Assembly: GCA_963969595.1 (NCBI GenBank)
Contig: OZ018409.1
Coordinates: 2,482,501 to 2,546,500 of the forward strand
Direction of reading: 5' to 3'
DNA from: Neckera pumila
Taxonomy: Eukaryota; Streptophyta; Bryopsida; Hypnales; Neckeraceae
Length of the DNA: 64,000 bases
Shown here: positions 11,233-22,957 of the stretch, piece after piece
Position numbering within the stretch: position 1 is the first letter of the stretch
Layout of the letters: every line of letters begins with the position of its first letter
The notes under the pieces: generated by a model
Told to the model about the DNA's origin: nothing
What the model saw: only the letters and a program-made list of their open reading frames with translations
Databases searched by the model: none
Program-made: the position numbers and the translations under genes

Positions 11233-11634
11233 TCATCCAAGTTCCATTGCAAATTTCATGCTGCTCGCCTCGAAATTAGGAGAAGTGGCGTCGTCATCGT
11301 CATCGGAATCCCTATTGTAATCAGCAATTGTAAATGTGCCGTCCTGGGAAGATGAAGAGCCCTCTGAGCGGCGGGGGATAAAAGTAGGCCGGATCACGCC
11401 GTTCAGTTTGTTGAATACCAAGAGAGCTCGGCACAAGGGGCAGGGTTTTTCGTTGTTTCGCAGCCATTCGTACAGGCATGCCTCGCAGAAGATGTGACCA
11501 CAGTGCGTTGTCACTGGGTCTTTCGGGGGTGATTTCAGGCAAATGGCGCATGTTGTGTTTGCTAGGAATTCCGCTTGTTGCTCTCTGGTCGAGCATTTGT
11601 CCGGGAACCCAGTCCTGCGGTCTATCCTGAACAT
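11233..11634 (-). CDS. small C3HC4 RING-finger protein
   Basis: A single-exon ORF of 133 codons starting at the ATG at 11632-11634. The RING ligands are all present: Cys29, Cys32, Cys45, His47, Cys50, Cys53, Cys65, Cys68 (CAIC, HCGHIFCEAC, CPLC). Trp57 lies between the last two Cys pairs and fits E2 binding, so E3 ubiquitin-ligase activity is likely. After the RING there is a basic stretch, a Ser-rich stretch and an acidic DSDDDDD tract; no membrane segment is seen. It differs from the RMA-like genes at 13, 34 and 43 kb by its N-terminus and by lacking the WPC and PLYGG motifs. The gene converges on the LUX-like gene, with stop codons 210 bp apart, so 3' UTRs may overlap. Substrate unknown. 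Confidence 0.8.
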   Translation of the reverse strand: MFRIDRRTGFPDKCSTREQQAEFLANTTCAICLKSPPKDPVTTHCGHIFCEACLYEWLRNNEKPCPLCRALLVFNKLNGVIRPTFIPRRSEGSSSSQDGTFTIADYNRDSDDDDDATSPNFEASSMKFAMELG

Positions 11635-12639
11635 TTTCAGGATTTTAATTTTTCACGTGGACTGTAGAGTTTACAGTATATGAGCCTGTAATTAAGAAAG
11701 AGCACAATTTATCATGCTGTTAAAGATTTGGTCTGTCATTTAGGAGTCTACAATAGATCCATTGGAGAAGTTAAATAAGATCAATGTTTCAAAACTCAAC
11801 ACAAAGAAAGGGGTAAGTGAGACGGGATTTCATACAAATCTGTTGTGTTGTAGGAAGATGTCAATTTCGCTAAATTGGAAAAATCCCACAACTTCGGCAG
11901 TTTTCAGGATGCTCGTCTTGACTCGTTAAATAATCAGTATCAATCCTTTGTGCAGATGAATGTCAAGATTTCTTGGTGCCCAGAATTGCGCTACAGTACT
12001 TTAAAGAAATTTACTGATTGAAAATAAATTAATCCCCTGAGGCCACTAAGTAATTAAGCGAGGCAGACTTGGTTGCGACAAAAGAGAGTAGGGCTCTAGA
12101 TGGCTAGCCAGCTTGAAAATTAGCCTTCGTGAGGGCTTAGTACATACAAACCAATAACACTGACGTACTTGATGCTCAGGGAGAACGCCTCTTAGATATA
12201 GCTGCACACACGCAGCAAAGATTGGAAAGCACCAAAAGCTAATACGGTAAGACTAACAGCATGCTCATGAGCTTCTGATAGTCAAGAATAGTAGACCGGG
12301 AGCTAAGGACCTGTCTGAATAAGTGAATACATCATAATTTATGCCCTGAGCTTTCCGATTCCGCCTGTCAAGACTTCGGGATACAGACCATTGCTGACCC
12401 GCCGGACGGCAATTCTCGGTAGTGGGAGCAGCCTTTCTATTTCATTTATCGTATTTTGCAGTGGTGGCTCCAAAATTTATAGTTGTAATATATAGGTCTG
12501 TTGAATTTTGCTTTAATTGAGTATAGATTTGACAGCTATAGAGATGAGTTTCAGGCCGGGCGTCGTGAAAGTGCCGAAGAAGTGGAGTACCGCCAATCTG
12601 AAGCTCTGGAAAATGCCAATACATCCTTAACGAAATTGT
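11635..12639. other. intergenic region, no gene seen
   Basis: This holds the upstream flank of the minus-strand RING gene and ~1 kb without a supported ORF. No repeats or RNA genes were recognised. Confidence 0.4.
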
Positions 12640-13013
12640 GGTCAGGCCTCAATGCACCATTGCACCGAGGCTAGGCCGGCAGCTTGAAATTAAAAACTCA
12701 TACCATACTCACGTCCTACCGAGGCTTCCCGTGAAAGTATGAGACTCAAAGAGATCCCCACTCCCGAGTCTGATGTAATTTTAATCTCACCACCGAGGCT
12801 AGCACCACCAAATCTATATAAGCACAAGGTCAAGGTCTTCAAACCATCAATTCTTGCCATGCTTTGCACATGCATCTGATATTTGATTACACATTGTGTC
12901 TTTCGTTTGTACAAATTGCACGTATTGAAGCGCTCAGTTTATACCGCAGTATCCAGTCCAAGCTGAAATTAACATTTGTTAGTACGCCCTAGAGGATCGA
13001 GATATCAGGTGCA
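12640..13013 (+). promoter_or_regulatory. promoter of the truncated RMA-like gene (carries empty MITE site)
   Basis: A TATA box (TATATAA, 12815-12821) lies ~195 bp before the ATG and is followed by AGCACAAGGTCAAGG. Upstream are repeated ACCGAGGC motifs (about 12664, 12719 and 12792). The whole block is homologous to 33053-34392, the promoter of the full-length paralogue. TTAA at 12690-12693 in GAAATTAAAAACTC is the unoccupied counterpart of the site where MITE copy B inserted in the paralogue. Confidence 0.75.
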
Positions 13014-13334
13014 ATGGAAGGAAACAATACTTCCAGTGCCGAATCTGACCAGCATTCCAATGTGTGGGAGTGCCACATCTGCCTGCAACTCCCCGTTGAT
13101 CCAGTTGCAACCTCGTGCGGTCATATTTTCTGCTGGCCATGCATATACCAGTGGCTCCGAAACGGACCCAAGCCATGCCCCGTTTGCAGAGCTTACTTGA
13201 ACAAAGACACGAACATACTTCCTCTTTACGGCGGTCGAGCTCGCGCTGCAGGAGCAACTTACGGCAACGGAGACAACGGGGACGGCAATAGCAATGGGGA
13301 CGGCAACAATGACGGTGACGGCAATGAAACTTGA
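13014..13334 (+). CDS. RMA-like RING E3 ligase, truncated copy
   Basis: 106 codons from the ATG at 13014. C3HC4 ligands are Cys20, Cys23, Cys35, His37, Cys40, Cys43, Cys55, Cys58, with the RMA-type signature CGHIFCWPCIYQWL and the LPLYGG motif after the RING. It is nearly collinear with the 246-residue gene at 34393 up to a Gly/Asn/Asp-rich linker, then ends in GDGNET-stop exactly where a ~140-bp tandem array starts. The conserved IPPRPR motif and C-terminal coiled coil of the paralogue are missing. RMA family proteins in plants are E3 ligases usually tethered to the ER by a C-terminal helix, absent here. The RING is intact and the promoter has its TATA box, so it may still be expressed as a short RING protein; a dying duplicate is equally possible. 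Confidence 0.75.
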   Translation: MEGNNTSSAESDQHSNVWECHICLQLPVDPVATSCGHIFCWPCIYQWLRNGPKPCPVCRAYLNKDTNILPLYGGRARAAGATYGNGDNGDGNSNGDGNNDGDGNET

Positions 13335-14440
13335 CTACGGGGGAAAAGAAGCTGAGTGAGGGTTGTTCTCTCACAAATCATGGTAGTAAAGACTCTTTTT
13401 TAAAACTATATGTTTTGCCATGTGCTCATACAATAAAAGAGGGAAATTACTTTGACAGTGACGGCAATGGAACTTGGCTATGGAGGTCATGAAGCTGAGG
13501 GTTGTTCTTTTGCAAATCATGTTAATAATGACTTTCTTTTAAAACTATATGTTTTGCTATGTGCTCATATAATAAAAGAGGGAAATTACTTTGACGGTGA
13601 CACCAATGGAACCTAACTATGGAGGAAAAGAAGCTGAGGGTTGTTCTTTTGTAAATCATGTTAATAAAGACTCTTTTTTAAAACTATATGTTTTGCCATG
13701 TGCTCATACAATAAAAGAGGAAAATTACTTTGATAGTGACAACAGTGAAACTTGACTATGGAAGAAAAGAAGCTATGGAATGTTCTTTCACAAATCATGT
13801 TAGTAAAGACTCTTTCTTAAAACTTAATTAATTTGCCATGTGCTCATAACAATAAAAGAGGGAAAATACTTTGACGGTGACAGCAATGGAATTTGACTAT
13901 AGAGGAAAAGAAGCTATCATGGAATGTTCTTTTGCAAATTCTATTAGTACAGACTCTTTTTAAAACTATCTGTTTTGCCATGTGCTTATTTTATAAAAGA
14001 GGAAAACTACTTTGATAGTAACAGCAATGAAACTTGACTGTGGAAGAAAAGAAGCTATAGAATGTTCTTTCACAAATCATATTAGTAAAGACTATTTTTT
14101 AAAACGATATGATTTGCCATGTGCTCATACTATAAAAGAAGAAAATTACTTTGACGGTGACAACAATGGAACTTGACTATAGAGGAAAAGAAGCTAAAGG
14201 TTGTTCTTTTGCAAATCATGTTAGTAAAGATTTTTTTTTAAAACTATATGTTTTGCCATGTGCTCATACAATAAAAGAAGGAAATTACTTTGACGGTGAC
14301 AATCATGCATGGAACTTGACTATAGAAGAAAAGAAGCTAACTAAAGGATTGTTGCAAATCATGTTAGTAAAGACTCATTTTTAAAACTATATGCTTTGCC
14401 AAGTGTTCATGCAATAAAAGAAGGAAATTACTTTGATAAA
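13320..14440. repeat. tandem array, eight units of ~140 bp
   Basis: Units starting with a variant of CTTGACTATGGAGGAAAAGA occur at about 13333, 13474, 13614, 13752, 13893, 14034, 14173 and 14315. Each contains TTCTTTTGCAAATCATGTTA, AAAACTATATGTTTTGCCAT and AAAGAGGGAAATTACTTTGA, and ends in GACGGTGACGGCAATGGAA. The last portion of the unit equals the final codons of the RING gene at 13014, so the gene end is part of the first repeat. Spacing varies from about 138 to 142 bp, so the array is not kept in frame. Confidence 0.9.
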
Positions 14441-15215
14441 TTTTTTAAATCAAAATCTAAAAATGCAAAAAGTTCAACTTAAAACCAATATTTATACATA
14501 AACCATTGTCATAAAATTTGTGATAATTGCTTACTGAAAGAATTACTTGAAAATAAAATAATTTGTAAAAAATACGCTATACCAAATACAATTGAAGCAC
14601 ACCAATTAATATAGTAAAAGGAACAGAGTTCCAAATATATCGAAAACTACAAAGGCTCTGAGCAATTTGTTTTTACATGTAAAATAAAAGAATATCTTGC
14701 AAATAAAATATTGCAACATTTTGGTATAGAAAAAAGGTTTTCATTAATAAATATTTTTCTAATTTATCTACAAGAAAAACTATCCAAACTATACAAGAAA
14801 ATAAAAACTTTATTAAATGAAAAAAACAAAAGCTAGCAAAAAACAAATGATGAAGGAAAAGATGAACAAACAGAATATATTTTTAGGATTCATTCCAAAT
14901 ATAGTGACACTTGGGAAGGTAATTTTCAATTGAAAGCATTATAAGCACTACTATTGAATCTTTGTTAGTTATTAATGTAGAGTTAATTATTAAAAATCAA
15001 ATTATAGATTATAATGAATTAACAAATAGAATTTATTTATTTATTATATATATAACATATGTTAAAGAAGCCTTAATTTATACAACTGTACATTGATTTT
15101 ATTGAATGATCACTATGAAACTTTTTTTTATAAAGGCAAAAGTGGCAAAGATGAAAAAAAAAGTAATTATTTATCTATTAGCCATGGATATGGTTTACAT
15201 GGTGGTCTTCATGTA
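14385..15215 (+). pseudogene. decayed AT-rich coding remnant with a RING-like motif
   Basis: Several collinear plus-strand frames read like protein, separated by stops and frameshifts. About 14505-14617 gives HCHKICDNCLLKELL followed by ENKIICKKYAIPNT, resembling the second half of a RING finger (C-x-H-x3-C-x2-C-L ... C-x2-C) with the last Cys replaced by Tyr. About 14657-14836 gives a Lys/Leu-rich helical segment starting EQFVFTCKIKEYL. About 14845-15095 gives DTWEGNF, then ESIISTTIESLLVINVELI. About 15124-15230 gives a Gly/His-rich end (SHGYGLHGGLHVW). Codons are strongly A/T-ending, unlike the nearby intact genes. I cannot name the family. Confidence 0.4.
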
Positions 15216-15230
15216 TGGAGAGGTGTTTGC

Positions 15231-16820
15231 TAATTTCATCTTATCTTTGAATCACATTCCAACAAATATGCTTAGAAGACCATAGACAATTTCATTGCAA
15301 GAAATATTTGGAAGTACATGTTTAAATTTGTAACATTTGAAGGACCACAAGGCTTTTGCAACTATATCACCACATGGCTTTTGCAACTATATCACTAGAA
15401 AATTTGAAATGAAACCTCACAAACAATCCATGAACAACAAAAAGACCCTAGATGATTTTTTCCACTAAATTTGTCAGTGCAATCTAATCAAGAAATGATC
15501 AACTATGCAATTCTAGGTGATTTTTTTGAGACTTAGGCGCTCTTGGGTACCATTTCACATCTTATTATCTTCTTTCCACACCTCAAAATGATTTGAAAAA
15601 AACTGCTCATCAAGATGATGTGTACTTGTCGAAAAAAATTAGAGTTTTTGGAGCACTTTTGAGCATTCTTTTTTCAACATTTTAATTTTTGTGTATTTAC
15701 AAAGTACTGCCTAGCCAAACATCTTTCATCAATCTTCTCAATAGTGGCATTTTTTCAAACATTGTGTTATTTTGTTGATCTTTTTTTCATAGGAAAGCTT
15801 CATAAGTCTTCTTTCATTTCAACGGTGGCGATTATCAATTTTATTCTCTACAAATGAGGAGTTACACTTGTCACTTTTTCTCACATGCAAGGGGCTACCA
15901 AAACCTAAGTATCTTTTTTAAGTCTTTTTAGGAAATTTTACATTCTAATATCACATAGTATAGGTTATGACATTTTTGAAAATTTAAAGGCTATATATAG
16001 GTACCTTCGCATATTCTTTCTAAAAACTTCTAAAGTGAACAAAAATAATAAATAATTTTTTTAACTAATTTACAGTGTATAAAAAAATGAAGGAAATTTA
16101 TATTTTTAAATTTTTTATCATATAATTTATTTGGACTCTCTATTTTTGGTGTATTCAGAACCATGCCATTGCTAACATATGTCTGGATCCTCTATCAAAA
16201 CTTTTAGATGCTATAGTATAGTGAGCAAGATAGTAGGAAAGTAGTGAGGGGGAAAGTATTTTGTCTATGATCAGAATTGGAAGAGTGTAGACATTGGCTA
16301 TGAGTTCAGAGCACTTTTTTGGTTTATGAAATTCACAGTAATTTCAATTTTAGGAATAAAATTATCAAAAGTTTGCATTTTCTAATTTCTATCTTTCTAC
16401 CAGGGGAAAATTTGCATTGCCTCATATATTGCTTACAATCTGTCGCAGAATTGCTTAAGTGATTGGCTATGGGTAGTTCTACCTTAAAACATAAGTTCAA
16501 CAACCAGATTATCAGATTAGGCGATTGGGGGCTACTTTGGATTTCATTCTATGATTACTGGAGAATTTGCCAAGTAGTCTTTCTTGTTATCTCAAAGCGT
16601 GCCAACCTTAGGTGGCAACTCAATCATAGTTGGTAGGGTTGTGCAGCATAACAAGTCAGCTTATAATTTCTTATTCATTTATAGAAATAATTTATAATAT
16701 ATTCTTTGATAGAATCAAATTTCATAATAGAAAATATCTTATTATGTTTTATTATAATTTGTAAAAACTAAAAATATAATTAAGTATATTATAAAATTGA
16801 TGGAAATCTAAAGTGTCTAC
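15231..16820. other. AT-rich intergenic DNA, no gene seen
   Basis: No sustained ORF, RNA gene or terminal repeats recognised. Confidence 0.4.
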
Positions 16821-17010
16821 ACTCTTCCAATGTATATATACATTACCATCTTATATACACTACCATTTTATATGGTATGTTTAAGTGCACTTATATAATT
16901 TAAACAAATCTGAAGTGTATATATAAATGCACCTGCCTTGAAACAAATCTAAAATGTATATATATTCACTACTATCTTATTTTACAAATGCAGCTATTTT
17001 GAAACAAAGC
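16821..17010. repeat. degenerate short repeats next to the copia element
   Basis: Variants of AATGTATATATACATTACCATCTTATA and AAACAAATCTRAARTGTATATATA recur three to four times with irregular spacing. Confidence 0.5.
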
Positions 17011-17218
17011 GTAATGCAACTCAACTGCTTATGATAACATACATTTGTTTTTGTGGCATTGCTTTATTAGGTAATAAACTAAAAGTTTGTCTTTTTTGTT
17101 GCAACAAGTACTCGTTGAAGTAATCTCAGATGATGAGTTTTGCAAATGCCTAAATTTGACTTTTGCAAGCATCTTGTCTCTTCTTCATTTCATTCTTTAC
17201 TTAAGTATTGTTTGTAAT

Positions 17219-17419
17219 TTGCATAGCAAGTGCACAGAGCGAATGCATACAAAAGACTTACAAAGATGTGTTTTATATATTTTAAGAAGAAGAAGAAGTG
17301 TAATAATAACAGAACTTTTATCTGTGAATTGCTTAGTGTAACTAAAAGCTGTGACTCTAGATCTTTTAGAAAGCTACATTGTTTCACCTATAAGCTGACT
17401 AGACTAATTAATCGTAACA
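17219..17419 (-). repeat. 3' LTR of the copia element
   Basis: 201 bp, starts TGTTACGATTAATTAG on the minus strand, ends CAAACA, flanked outside by AGTAT. Collinear with 19869-20079. Confidence 0.9.
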
Positions 17420-17448
17420 CTCCCCCTTCAGCTGTATAGTTGTAAAAA

Positions 17449-19258
17449 TTAATCTTCTAAAGAAGTGAAGTAAAAAGATCCATAGCTAATCTCTCCCTTA
17501 CTTTGATATTGAAGAAAAAGTGCCGAAAAGTCCTTGCAAACATGCTTGGTGTCTGGCTTTAAGTAATGATTTAGTAAGGACATCAACCCACATAGTGATA
17601 TTGGGAGTAAATTCCGGTTGAAGTTGTATTTCCTGTACTTTCTCACATATGAATTGGAAGCGAATATCAATGTATTTTGAACAATATGGTGTTTGATATT
17701 TTGTGTCATGGCTAATGTAGATTGATTGTCACAATATAGAGTGCTGGAAGTTGGAGAGAATAGCGTAATTTCATGAAAAAATGTTTGAATCCAGAGCATC
17801 TTTTTAGTGACAATAGCAACGGCAATGTATTCGGCTTTTGTAGAAGATAAGGCTACAATATTTTGTTTACGACTTTGCCAAGAAATGAAACAGGGGAAGT
17901 CAAGTTGGAAAAGATATCTTGAAGATGGACGTTGTGTATCAATATCAGTAACCCAATCAGCATCACTCCAACCATGGAGAATATGTGAATCAAATTCATT
18001 GATAGATAGAACAGAATATGTAAGGCCATAAGTCATGGTACCACACAAACAATGCAAGATTCTTTTGATTCCTATGGTCCAATAGATGGGAGCAAGTGAA
18101 GTCATAAATTGGACCAAATGATTGACAGAATAGGCTATGTTCCATCGTGTATAGCTCACCAAATACTACAAACTTTCAATAGCTTGCTTGTAAAGAACAA
18201 ATTTCATAAAATGAAGTTTGGTTGGAGTTAGGTCATGACTTTGAGATCGAGAATACTTAATGCCTAGTTTTAGAGGAATACAGATGGAATTGCATATAAG
18301 CATATTAAATCTTTGTAGAATATAAAAAACATACTTGTCCTAAGAGAGCATTAAGGTCTTTGTGGCGTAGTGTCAACGTACTTGAATACTCAAAATATAA
18401 GCAATTTTTCTATTATCAGTCATGGAGAAACATTGGGAGAGCAAAGTTTTGTGAAAATTTAAATATGGAAGGTCATTGGAAATGATGATGAAATCATCGA
18501 TGTGTATTTTGATAATAATTAAGAGGGAATTTGATCGCTTAATACATACATTATGATCAGATTTAGACTTAATGAAGCCATGACTAAGAACAAAGAAGTC
18601 CAAAGTTTCATACCATTCCCGGCCTGATTGTTTTAAGCCATATAAAGATTTTAGTAGACGACAAACTTTGGATGTATGACCATGTTGGACGAAACCTTTT
18701 GGTTGGTTAATGTAAATAGCTTCTTTGAGCAATCCATACAAGAATGTTATATTAACGTCTATTTGATGGACATGATAATCAAGAAGAGTTGCCAGGGCAA
18801 GTAATATCTGCAAAAGAGATCATTTTTAACATTGGGGAGAATCTTTTTGTATAACCCATGCTTGCCCTCTGTGTAAATCCTCAAGCAACAAACCTGGCTT
18901 TATATCGAGCCAAGGTATCATCAGAGTTATAATTAGTATTATTATAAGTTGCAACCTCTTGTAGTAAAGATTGCCATTGTTCAATGAAACCAATTACATC
19001 ATCAGATTCACTCATTTGCATATGGCAGAGTTGTTTATGGAGATGTACTTGAGAAGCTTTATTCAATTTTTTGTAAAGTAGTTTAATACAGTCCCAGACA
19101 GCTTTAGAAGTAGTGTGTAGGTGAAGAGCGATTAACTGCTTTTCACTATAGCAAAGCAAAATATCTAACCGAGCTTTAGAATCCTTTAGTTTCCAAGCTG
19201 TTAGGCCTATAGGATCGCTAGAGGTGGGACAACTTTGATGCCATCTACAACACTCCAT
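17449..19258 (-). pseudogene. copia gag-RT-RNase H coding remnant
   Basis: Minus-strand pieces in order. 19258-18881: gag-like, with HTTSKAVWDCIKLLYKK and a SESDDVIGFIEQW region. It passes straight into RYKARFVA, the conserved start of copia reverse transcriptase, then a TGA. 18813-18373: RT with VHQIDVNITFLYG, CRLLKSLYGLKQS and IHIDDFIII (the catalytic YVDD box reads HIDD). 18162-17449: RNase H with GWSDADWVTDIDTQRPSSRY, ISWQSRK and VALSSTKAEYIA. The zinc knuckle, protease and integrase regions are missing between gag and RT, so a large internal deletion fused the two. Frameshifts and stops separate the pieces; it cannot mobilise itself. Confidence 0.88.
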
Positions 19259-19705
19259 AATTTAGAGCGGATTAAAAGCATTTCAAGTTTGATACTTCAT
19301 ATGGCATGATTCCTTGCACTGAGAGCCAATATGGCATAAGCTTGGGGAGCTGAGCTTATGGCAAAAGAAACCATGCTACAAAATTACAATTCAAAGTTCC
19401 TGATAAAGAAAGAAAGCCTTGGCACAATAATCAGCTTTTGCAAAAAATTGGGAATTTACTTCATCATGTTGTGCTAATATAGTGAGATAACTTGCAAGTG
19501 CATTAAAAATTCCATATGAATTCATTTCAAATTCCATAGGCTATTCATCTTCTACTAACAAGTCCTTAAGATGTTGGTTCAACAGGTTAACTAGGGAGTT
19601 GAAGAATCCATCTTGGAGGGAGAATTGAAAGAATCTGTCTATAATGCAAAACTGATTTTTGAATTTCAGTTCATGCTTCTTCTATAACCAGTAAATCGAA
19701 CACAT

Positions 19706-19801
19706 CTTCACTAGATCGTAGCTTCACTAGATCCTAGCTTCACTAGATCGTAGCTTCACTAGATTGTAGCTTCACTAGATCGTAGATTCACTAGATCGTA
19801 G
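19706..19801. repeat. 16-bp tandem repeat x6 in the copia leader
   Basis: Six units of CTTCACTAGATCGTAG with single-base variants, located between the primer-binding site and gag of the copia element. Confidence 0.85.
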
Positions 19802-19868
19802 TTCAACTCTGGGTGTCTCAGAGAAGCACATGATTCATTAATTAGTTTTCATCAATGCTCCGATATCA

Positions 19869-20079
19869 TGTTTGTAATCTGAGTAGCAAATGCACACATT
19901 GAATGCATACAGAAGACTTACAAAGATGTGTTTTATATATGATATGAAGAAGAAGAAGTATAATGATAACAAAAATTATATCTGTGAATTGCTTAGTGTA
20001 ACCAAGAGCTGTGACTCTAGATCTTCTAGAAAGCTATGTCAATTCATCTATAAGCTAACTAGACTAATTGATCGTAACA
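19869..20079 (-). repeat. 5' LTR of the copia element
   Basis: 211 bp, begins TGTTACGATCAATTAG and ends GATTACAAACA on the minus strand; primer-binding site follows at 19868-19857, AGTAT lies outside at 20080-20084. Confidence 0.9.
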
Positions 20080-20084
20080 AGTAT

Positions 20085-21165
20085 ATAATATACACTTGTT
20101 GCTCTTAGCCAATAAGTGATCTCCACTCTACACATCATAGCTCAAAGATAACAAACATATCACTACATCTATACTTATCATATCTCTCCTATCCATCAAA
20201 TCCACCATAGTAGTACTTCAAACTAGAACAATGTTGATAATATTTTGGTAATATTTTAATATTTTAGAACTCAATGGCACAGCTTGAATGTAAGTATGTA
20301 ATTGATTTTGGAACTTTCACCTACAATCTTTACTAACTTTTGAATTCTACCAAGACAACATAATTTTTCTATATTTTCTTCAAAAACTTGACAATGTCAT
20401 CAAATAAGTCTAATTCAAATTCATTCATAGAAGACATTAGATTTTCCATGAGACCTTGATATTGCATCCTTCTCAACCAATCAAGTAGGAGCTTATTAAA
20501 GGGTGCTAGGTTTAATTTTTGTATTACCCGTATCATTTAAACAAGGCCTTTTTCTAATACATCAACCATGAAAAATATACAACTTCAGTTTATCCTTCTG
20601 AACCTTCTTACTCCAAGTCTTGGTTCAATTAACTCACGCATAATAAAGATTTATCAAGCAAAGAACTTTTACCTTTAAGATTTAGAGTGGTGCTACAAAT
20701 TTCTAAATTCACAACTTCTCAAGCTTATGCTTCAACATCTACATCTTGCAAAGCACACTCATCAACTAACAAAATGGTTTGCAAAAATGATGGCAGTCAT
20801 GGTGTTAACCACTTTTCTCATTTTTCAAGTGTCTCTTTCATACCAACCATTAGAAAAGTTTTGAGGGCAAGGGAGGGCCATTTCAAGCCTATTCCCCTTG
20901 TTGAAAACTATAGTACGATGTCAAAATATTTTAATAATTTTAATAACAAAAAAATGAGAAAAAATGAGAATTTGAAATAAAATTTAATGAAAATATTAAC
21001 TTCTGATGTGGCAGAGTCTCAATTACATCAGATTGCGCATGTAGCAAAGTTCTCACAATTTCCACAATCTGAGAATAGGGGACTCGAGGTCTTTCGAAGC
21101 CCTCAAATCTCTTCTAATGATAATCAATCCTACTAAGCCTAAGCCAAAGTCTAAGCCTGAAAACC
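20085..21165. other. AT-rich DNA, no gene supported
   Basis: A 97-codon plus-strand ORF (20687-20980) has no recognised domain. Nothing else stands out. Confidence 0.35.
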
Positions 21166-22957
21166 AAGTTATTTTAATTGTAGAATTACAAAAGTCCTCA
21201 TTTTGTCTGATGTCATCAACCTCACAACATTGAGCATTTCCAAGCCACCCAAAGTTCTTCCTATGATGAGGACCAACAAATGCTGGCCGTTTTTCATATT
21301 TAATTTGTTCACTTCTAGATAGATATGTTTAAAAAGCAACTTCTCCAACAAAAACTCTATGCTTGTTTAGAACTTGCTATCCTAAGGTAAATGTGAAAAA
21401 TATTGTTTCATCATTTGCATGTGGAGTATATTGGAATGACAAGCTACTAAACAATTGGATTGTGACTCTCTTGTCATTCAATTTTCTATTGTAGTATGAC
21501 CATGACCCTCTCTTGAATGTAAAAGGACCCTAAGTACAACATACATATAAACAACAAAGGAGGCTAATCTCACTCTTTCTAACAAGTTGACTGTACCAAA
21601 AAACAATTCAAGAAAGGCCCACATTCAATGAATTCTCCAAGCATTAAAAAACCTTCAGTTCTAAAACCATAGCTTCCTTGTCCAATACTCTCCAAATCAG
21701 CTTTTGTCCTTAAGTTTTGCATCTCTATTAGATGCATGGCATAAAGAGGCCCAATCAAAACTTGAAGATGTTTCTTGAGAAATCTTCTAATAATTTTTCA
21801 TTATCTGCAATTTGATTCTAATTAAACCTATTGCAAGTTGATAGGGTAGGATATACAAATTAAAGCATTCTTCTTACAAACATTTGCTATTAAAATTCTA
21901 TACACGGTCAGATCACTCAAATGTACCACAAAATGGGTCAGACCTATTAAAATTTGCAATGTAACTTCTTTTCTGAGCTATCAATTTTTAATGCTAATAT
22001 ATTAATAAATATAAGCTAATATTTCAAGTCATATTGAGCCTAGTATTGCTTTATTTATCCAAAAATAAAAATTCTTTATTATAGTTCCAATTAAAGTTCA
22101 AATGTCAACATATCAAGTTTTTCAATTGTAAAAAAGGATTTTAATTTTTTATTAATAATAATGTGATTGAATCCAAAAAATCATATATATATAATCATAT
22201 GATAGAGTGAAAAGGACTGTTATTCAACAATCTGAATATTTTTTCATTTTCTATAATATTCAAAAGTAAAAACTTATAAACGTCTTTTTCAATATAAAAA
22301 AAATAATCCAAAAGATGATTCTATTAGAAGAAAATTTTTATGTATTATTGACTTTAAGGTCACTATATAAGCTGTTTTTAGAATTGAATGTCTAAATTTT
22401 GTATTAGATGAAATTAATAATTTATCAATAATCATTTAATTAATTTAAAAATTACACTATTTTAAGTTCAAGATTTAATCACTAAAATTCCTTTTATATA
22501 GTTGTATGTTTGAGAAGTATAAAAATTTGGATAAAAACATCTTTTTAAAGTGCTATATTGTAAAATAATACTAAATTTAGTCTTAAAATTGGTGACTTAT
22601 GTCTCTCTAAGGATTTTTTCTATGAAATTTTTTCTATAATTTTTTAAAGGGACACATTGTAATACTATTTTTCTATAATTTTTTCTTAAAGATGACAACA
22701 TTAAGGGAATATTTAGCTTTAAAAGTTCAAAAAGGGACTCAAGTCATGTCCTAGCAAAATAATTTTAGTGGTATTTTTTAGTGTGGTTTGATCCTACAAG
22801 CTCCTAGCATCATGGATTTTAAACACAATTCTTCTCAAATCAAAAGATTAGGTTGAAGATAAAGAATTGAATGAACACTTGTGTGTATTTTCTTCATTAG
22901 CTTTAAGACCCACAAATTCATCAATGGTGTTTGATTTTTTGTTCTAAGAATTGCCAC

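Larger units (their letters stand above)
17219..20079 (-). mobile_element. copia LTR retrotransposon, deletion derivative (2.86 kb)
   Basis: LTRs at 17219-17419 and 19869-20079 begin TGTTACGAT and end ACA on the minus strand. The 5-bp target duplication AGTAT is perfect (17214-17218 and 20080-20084). A primer-binding site variant TGATATCGGAGC (19857-19868, compare the initiator-Met type TGGTATCAGAGC) abuts the 5' LTR, and a polypurine tract GAAGGGGGAG (17420-17429) abuts the 3' LTR. Inside are gag, partial reverse transcriptase and RNase H; protease and integrase are absent. The LTRs differ at many positions and by ~10 bp in length, so insertion is not recent. Confidence 0.93.

Noticed and set aside
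14385..15215. giant-virus origin for the AT-rich RING-like remnant
   Set aside because: AT-rich codons and a RING-like motif alone do not support it; no hallmark viral gene is present.
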